The position numbers were made by a program, and so were the translations under genes. A model generated the notes under the pieces. The model did no database searches. It was not told the DNA's origin and worked only from the letters and a program-made list of their open reading frames with translations. A stretch of 64,000 nt of DNA from an uncultured Bacteroidales bacterium (GTDB lineage: Bacteria > Bacteroidota > Bacteroidia > Bacteroidales > F082). This document shows, piece by piece, positions 61,900 to 64,000 of the stretch. Numbering within the stretch: the first letter of the stretch is position 1; the number at the start of each line of letters is the position of its first letter. Location: the NCBI GenBank assembly GCA_937926515.1, contig CALAZZ010000024.1:3489-67488 (forward strand), in the 5' to 3' direction.

Positions 61900-63576
61900 T
61901 CAGAGCTCCTTTGCTCGTTGCAGTGCTTTCTGAATATCTTCACAAACATTCTGTTCTCCAACAAGTTTAAGTATTCCACTTTTGTCCATTGCATTGTGAA
62001 CCTGTTGCACTGCCCCACTTATGATGATGATGATTTCGTTCTTATGTGAGCGCAAAATAAAATTACGAAGATTACTTAGCCCTGTGGAGTCAATAAAAGG
62101 AACACGGCGCAAACGAATGATTCTGACCTTAGGCAGCCTGGAAACAAGCATCTCTGCCTCCTCAAACTTGTTGGCCACTCCAAAAAAGAAAGGTCCTCTT
62201 ATTTCAAACACTTCTACCCGTTCAGGAATCGATAGTTGCTCACCTTCATCAGCCATATCATCAACCTCGCTTTCAACTTCCTGGTTCAAAACAGACACAT
62301 CCGAGGTTTCAATCATTCGTTTTATAAACAACAGAACGGCTAGTAACAACCCAAACTGAATAGCTACAGTAAGATCAATAATAACAGTAAGTAAAAAAGT
62401 AGTGATCAGCACTGCGATATCACTTTTACTATTTCGAAAAATCCCTTTGAATGATCGCCACTCACTCATGTTATATGATACCATCACCAGGATACCTGCC
62501 AGACATGACATAGGTATAAGTTTAGCCCATTTTCCAAAAAAAAGCAATATAAAAAGCAGTATAACTGAATGAATAATTCCTGCTACTGGTGTCTTCCCAC
62601 CATTACGTATATTGGTCATGGTGCGGGCAATGGCTCCTGTGGCAGGTATACCTCCAAATAAGGGCGTAACTATATTTGCTACCCCTTGGCCTATCAGCTC
62701 AGTATTTGATCGGTGTCTGCCCCCTGTTGCTCCATCAGCTACCATTGCCGAGAGCAAAGATTCGATTGCACCTAGCATGGCAATTGTAAACGCAGGAGCA
62801 AGCAACATCCTGAAAGTTTGAAAATCGATGCCGGGAATGCCAGGTCGGGGGAAACTCGATGGGATAGCGCCAAATCGACTCCCAATCGTTTCTACCGGAA
62901 GCTGGAACGCGGTTACAGCCATGGTGGTTGCAATAAGTGCGATTAAGGTACCTGGTATTCTTTTGTTTATCTTAGGCCAAACTATAGAAACCAGTACAGT
63001 AAATAATCCAATTCCAAGTGCCCACACGTTTACTTTACTGAAATTCTGAAAATAAAACTTCCATTTCTCAATAAAATCTGCAGGAACAGAGTCGCTTACG
63101 GTTATTCCAAAAAAATCCTTGATTTGTGAAGAAAAAATCACCAAGGCAATCCCACTAGTGAACCCCACAACAATAGGATAAGGCATAAACTTGATGATGG
63201 TACCCAATTGCAACAAGCCCATGCCAAGCAGCATGAAACCAGCCATAATAGTAGCAATGATCAAGCCATCGACACCAAATTGTTCTACAATGCCGTAAAC
63301 GATCACTATGAATGCTCCGGTAGGACCACCAACTTGCACACGACTACCACCAAGTGCTGAGATCAGAAAACCTGCAATAATGGCAGTAATAAGCCCTTTT
63401 TCGGGGGATACGCCCGAAGCAATACCAAATGCGATAGCTAATGGCAGCGCAACTACACCCACAATAATTCCTGCGATAAGGTCAGAAACAAAAGTTTTTC
63501 TGTTATAGGCCTTGAGTGTGGTAAGAATCTTTGGGTGATAAACCTGTGACACCTTGCTAAACAACAACTTACTCAT
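61900..63576 (-). CDS. SulP-family inorganic anion transporter with STAS domain
   Basis: The 558 residues (ATG 63576; a TTG ten codons upstream is also in frame) comprise about eleven helices and a C-terminal STAS domain (about 430-555). The SulP signature is GVVALPLAIAFGIASGVSPE near the start, with TGAFIVIVYGIV and NTELIGQGVANIVTPLFGG following. In the STAS domain RVPFIDSTGLSNLRNFILR corresponds to the phosphorylatable-serine loop. The substrate may be sulfate, bicarbonate or another anion. The gene is alone on its strand. Confidence 0.93.
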   Translation of the reverse strand: MSKLLFSKVSQVYHPKILTTLKAYNRKTFVSDLIAGIIVGVVALPLAIAFGIASGVSPEKGLITAIIAGFLISALGGSRVQVGGPTGAFIVIVYGIVEQFGVDGLIIATIMAGFMLLGMGLLQLGTIIKFMPYPIVVGFTSGIALVIFSSQIKDFFGITVSDSVPADFIEKWKFYFQNFSKVNVWALGIGLFTVLVSIVWPKINKRIPGTLIALIATTMAVTAFQLPVETIGSRFGAIPSSFPRPGIPGIDFQTFRMLLAPAFTIAMLGAIESLLSAMVADGATGGRHRSNTELIGQGVANIVTPLFGGIPATGAIARTMTNIRNGGKTPVAGIIHSVILLFILLFFGKWAKLIPMSCLAGILVMVSYNMSEWRSFKGIFRNSKSDIAVLITTFLLTVIIDLTVAIQFGLLLAVLLFIKRMIETSDVSVLNQEVESEVDDMADEGEQLSIPERVEVFEIRGPFFFGVANKFEEAEMLVSRLPKVRIIRLRRVPFIDSTGLSNLRNFILRSHKNEIIIIISGAVQQVHNAMDKSGILKLVGEQNVCEDIQKALQRAKEL

Positions 63577-63892
63577 CTTCGCTCTGGTTAGCAATAATGG
63601 GTGCAAGTTATAAAGAATATGTATTGAATACGAATATGGTCAATTAGACTCAGCTTTTTATGAAATCCTCTATTCTGCTTGGCCAGGAGTGAGAAAATGC
63701 TTGAAGTCCACCTATATTGATGTCATTTGTGTAATCTATTATTTTCAATGGTTTATGTGCTTATAAATGTTTGAATTCAGTTTCATCGATTCAATTTATC
63801 TTTTTACATTACATAAACACCTAACTTTTCATTGGCAAAATGCTCTTTAGTGGTATCCTGATTATATCAACTCTTATATTTCCAATGGTATC

Positions 63893-64000
63893 TCAATGCG
63901 GCTCATTCCCTTTCTGACAACATGCCGGCAAGCGATCGTGGGCTCTTTGGTCAGCAAGAATATCATCTGCATCGTAACCTATCTTTGAAATGGCCTTCTT
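63893..64000 (-). CDS. C-terminal end of a heavy-metal-associated (HMA) domain protein (partial)
   Basis: The reading frame from base 64000 runs minus-strand to a TGA at 63893-63895 and encodes 35 residues. KKAISKIGYDADDILADQRAH (about 20 residues), then LPACCQKG, match the end of small periplasmic or cytoplasmic copper-binding HMA proteins common in Bacteroidota, in which a C-terminal CC(Q/K) follows the last strand. The metal-binding CxxC of the HMA domain would be upstream, outside the window. Confidence 0.6.
   Translation of the reverse strand, partial: KKAISKIGYDADDILADQRAHDRLPACCQKGNEPH

Noticed and set aside
1..64000. CRISPR array, prophage or insertion sequence
   Set aside because: The only regular repeats are the 119-bp units at 3235-3540, which lack CRISPR-like spacers, and no transposase, integrase or phage gene was recognised.

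Overview
The window is from a Bacteroidota (Bacteroidetes) chromosome, most like an anaerobic or facultative Bacteroidales/Marinilabiliales-type organism or its metagenome-assembled genome. The signs are type IX secretion (T9SS) C-terminal sorting domains on three proteins, promoter -7 elements of the Bacteroidetes form TAnnTTTG, TolC/RND and BamA-like outer-membrane proteins, DUF5777 and OMP_b-brl barrels, a B12-dependent class II ribonucleotide reductase, and a dense multiheme cytochrome locus. The sequence is AT-leaning and gene-dense. I saw no insertion sequence, prophage, CRISPR array or rRNA operon.

Layout. 1-4.3 kb: a partial TPR protein, two nitroreductases, a MOSC protein, pgi, tRNA-Pro(CGG), and directly behind it three tandem 119-bp repeats with nested inverted repeats. 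4.5-7 kb: an orphan T9SS sorting-domain protein, then one polypeptide that looks like an ECF-type S region, a T region and a THEP1-type NTPase. 7.1-14.2 kb: a respiratory locus behind a perfect FNR-type palindrome, with five secreted or membrane-anchored c-type cytochromes, a NapC-like quinol-side cytochrome, a b561-type cytochrome and a DUF5777 barrel (23 haem attachment motifs in total). 14.2-21.9 kb: a tight seven-gene minus-strand operon (T9SS-sorted protein, PqqD-like, ATP-grasp, fold-III PLP decarboxylase, urea-transporter/M23 fusion, TPR-barrel, TPR). This is the best candidate for an undescribed biosynthesis/export system. 22-29.4 kb: a membrane acyltransferase-like protein, then an HMA-AraC regulator divergent from a complete RND tripartite pump.

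29.5-40.5 kb is largely housekeeping: asnS, rpoN, a PAP2-like membrane protein, an outer-membrane barrel, a TlpA thioredoxin, an NAD-dependent epimerase, tyrS, lnt, a GNAT and a lipocalin. 40.5-47.7 kb: a secreted FG-GAP protein, a solute:sodium symporter paired with an alginate-export-like porin and a lipoprotein, a ROK-like sugar kinase and a PHP phosphatase. 47.8-64 kb: a U32 protein, nrdJ, a half-size TauE coupled to a large pseudo-peptidase/TolB-propeller/barrel protein, an MBL hydrolase, a GT9 glycosyltransferase, a CDGSH protein, a two-subunit CoA transferase, a COG2509 flavoprotein, a methyltransferase, a SulP transporter and the C-terminal end of a heavy-metal-associated (HMA) protein.

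How the genes may work together. The cytochrome locus reads as a quinol-to-outer-membrane electron conduit under anaerobic control, with no terminal reductase visible here. The PqqD/ATP-grasp/decarboxylase trio parallels carrier-tethered amino-acid activation and decarboxylation as known for BtrJ/BtrK of butirosin biosynthesis; the downstream fusion and TPR-barrel genes would then handle transport and periplasmic processing. That last reading is inference. All family calls are from reading motifs by eye; no database search was run.
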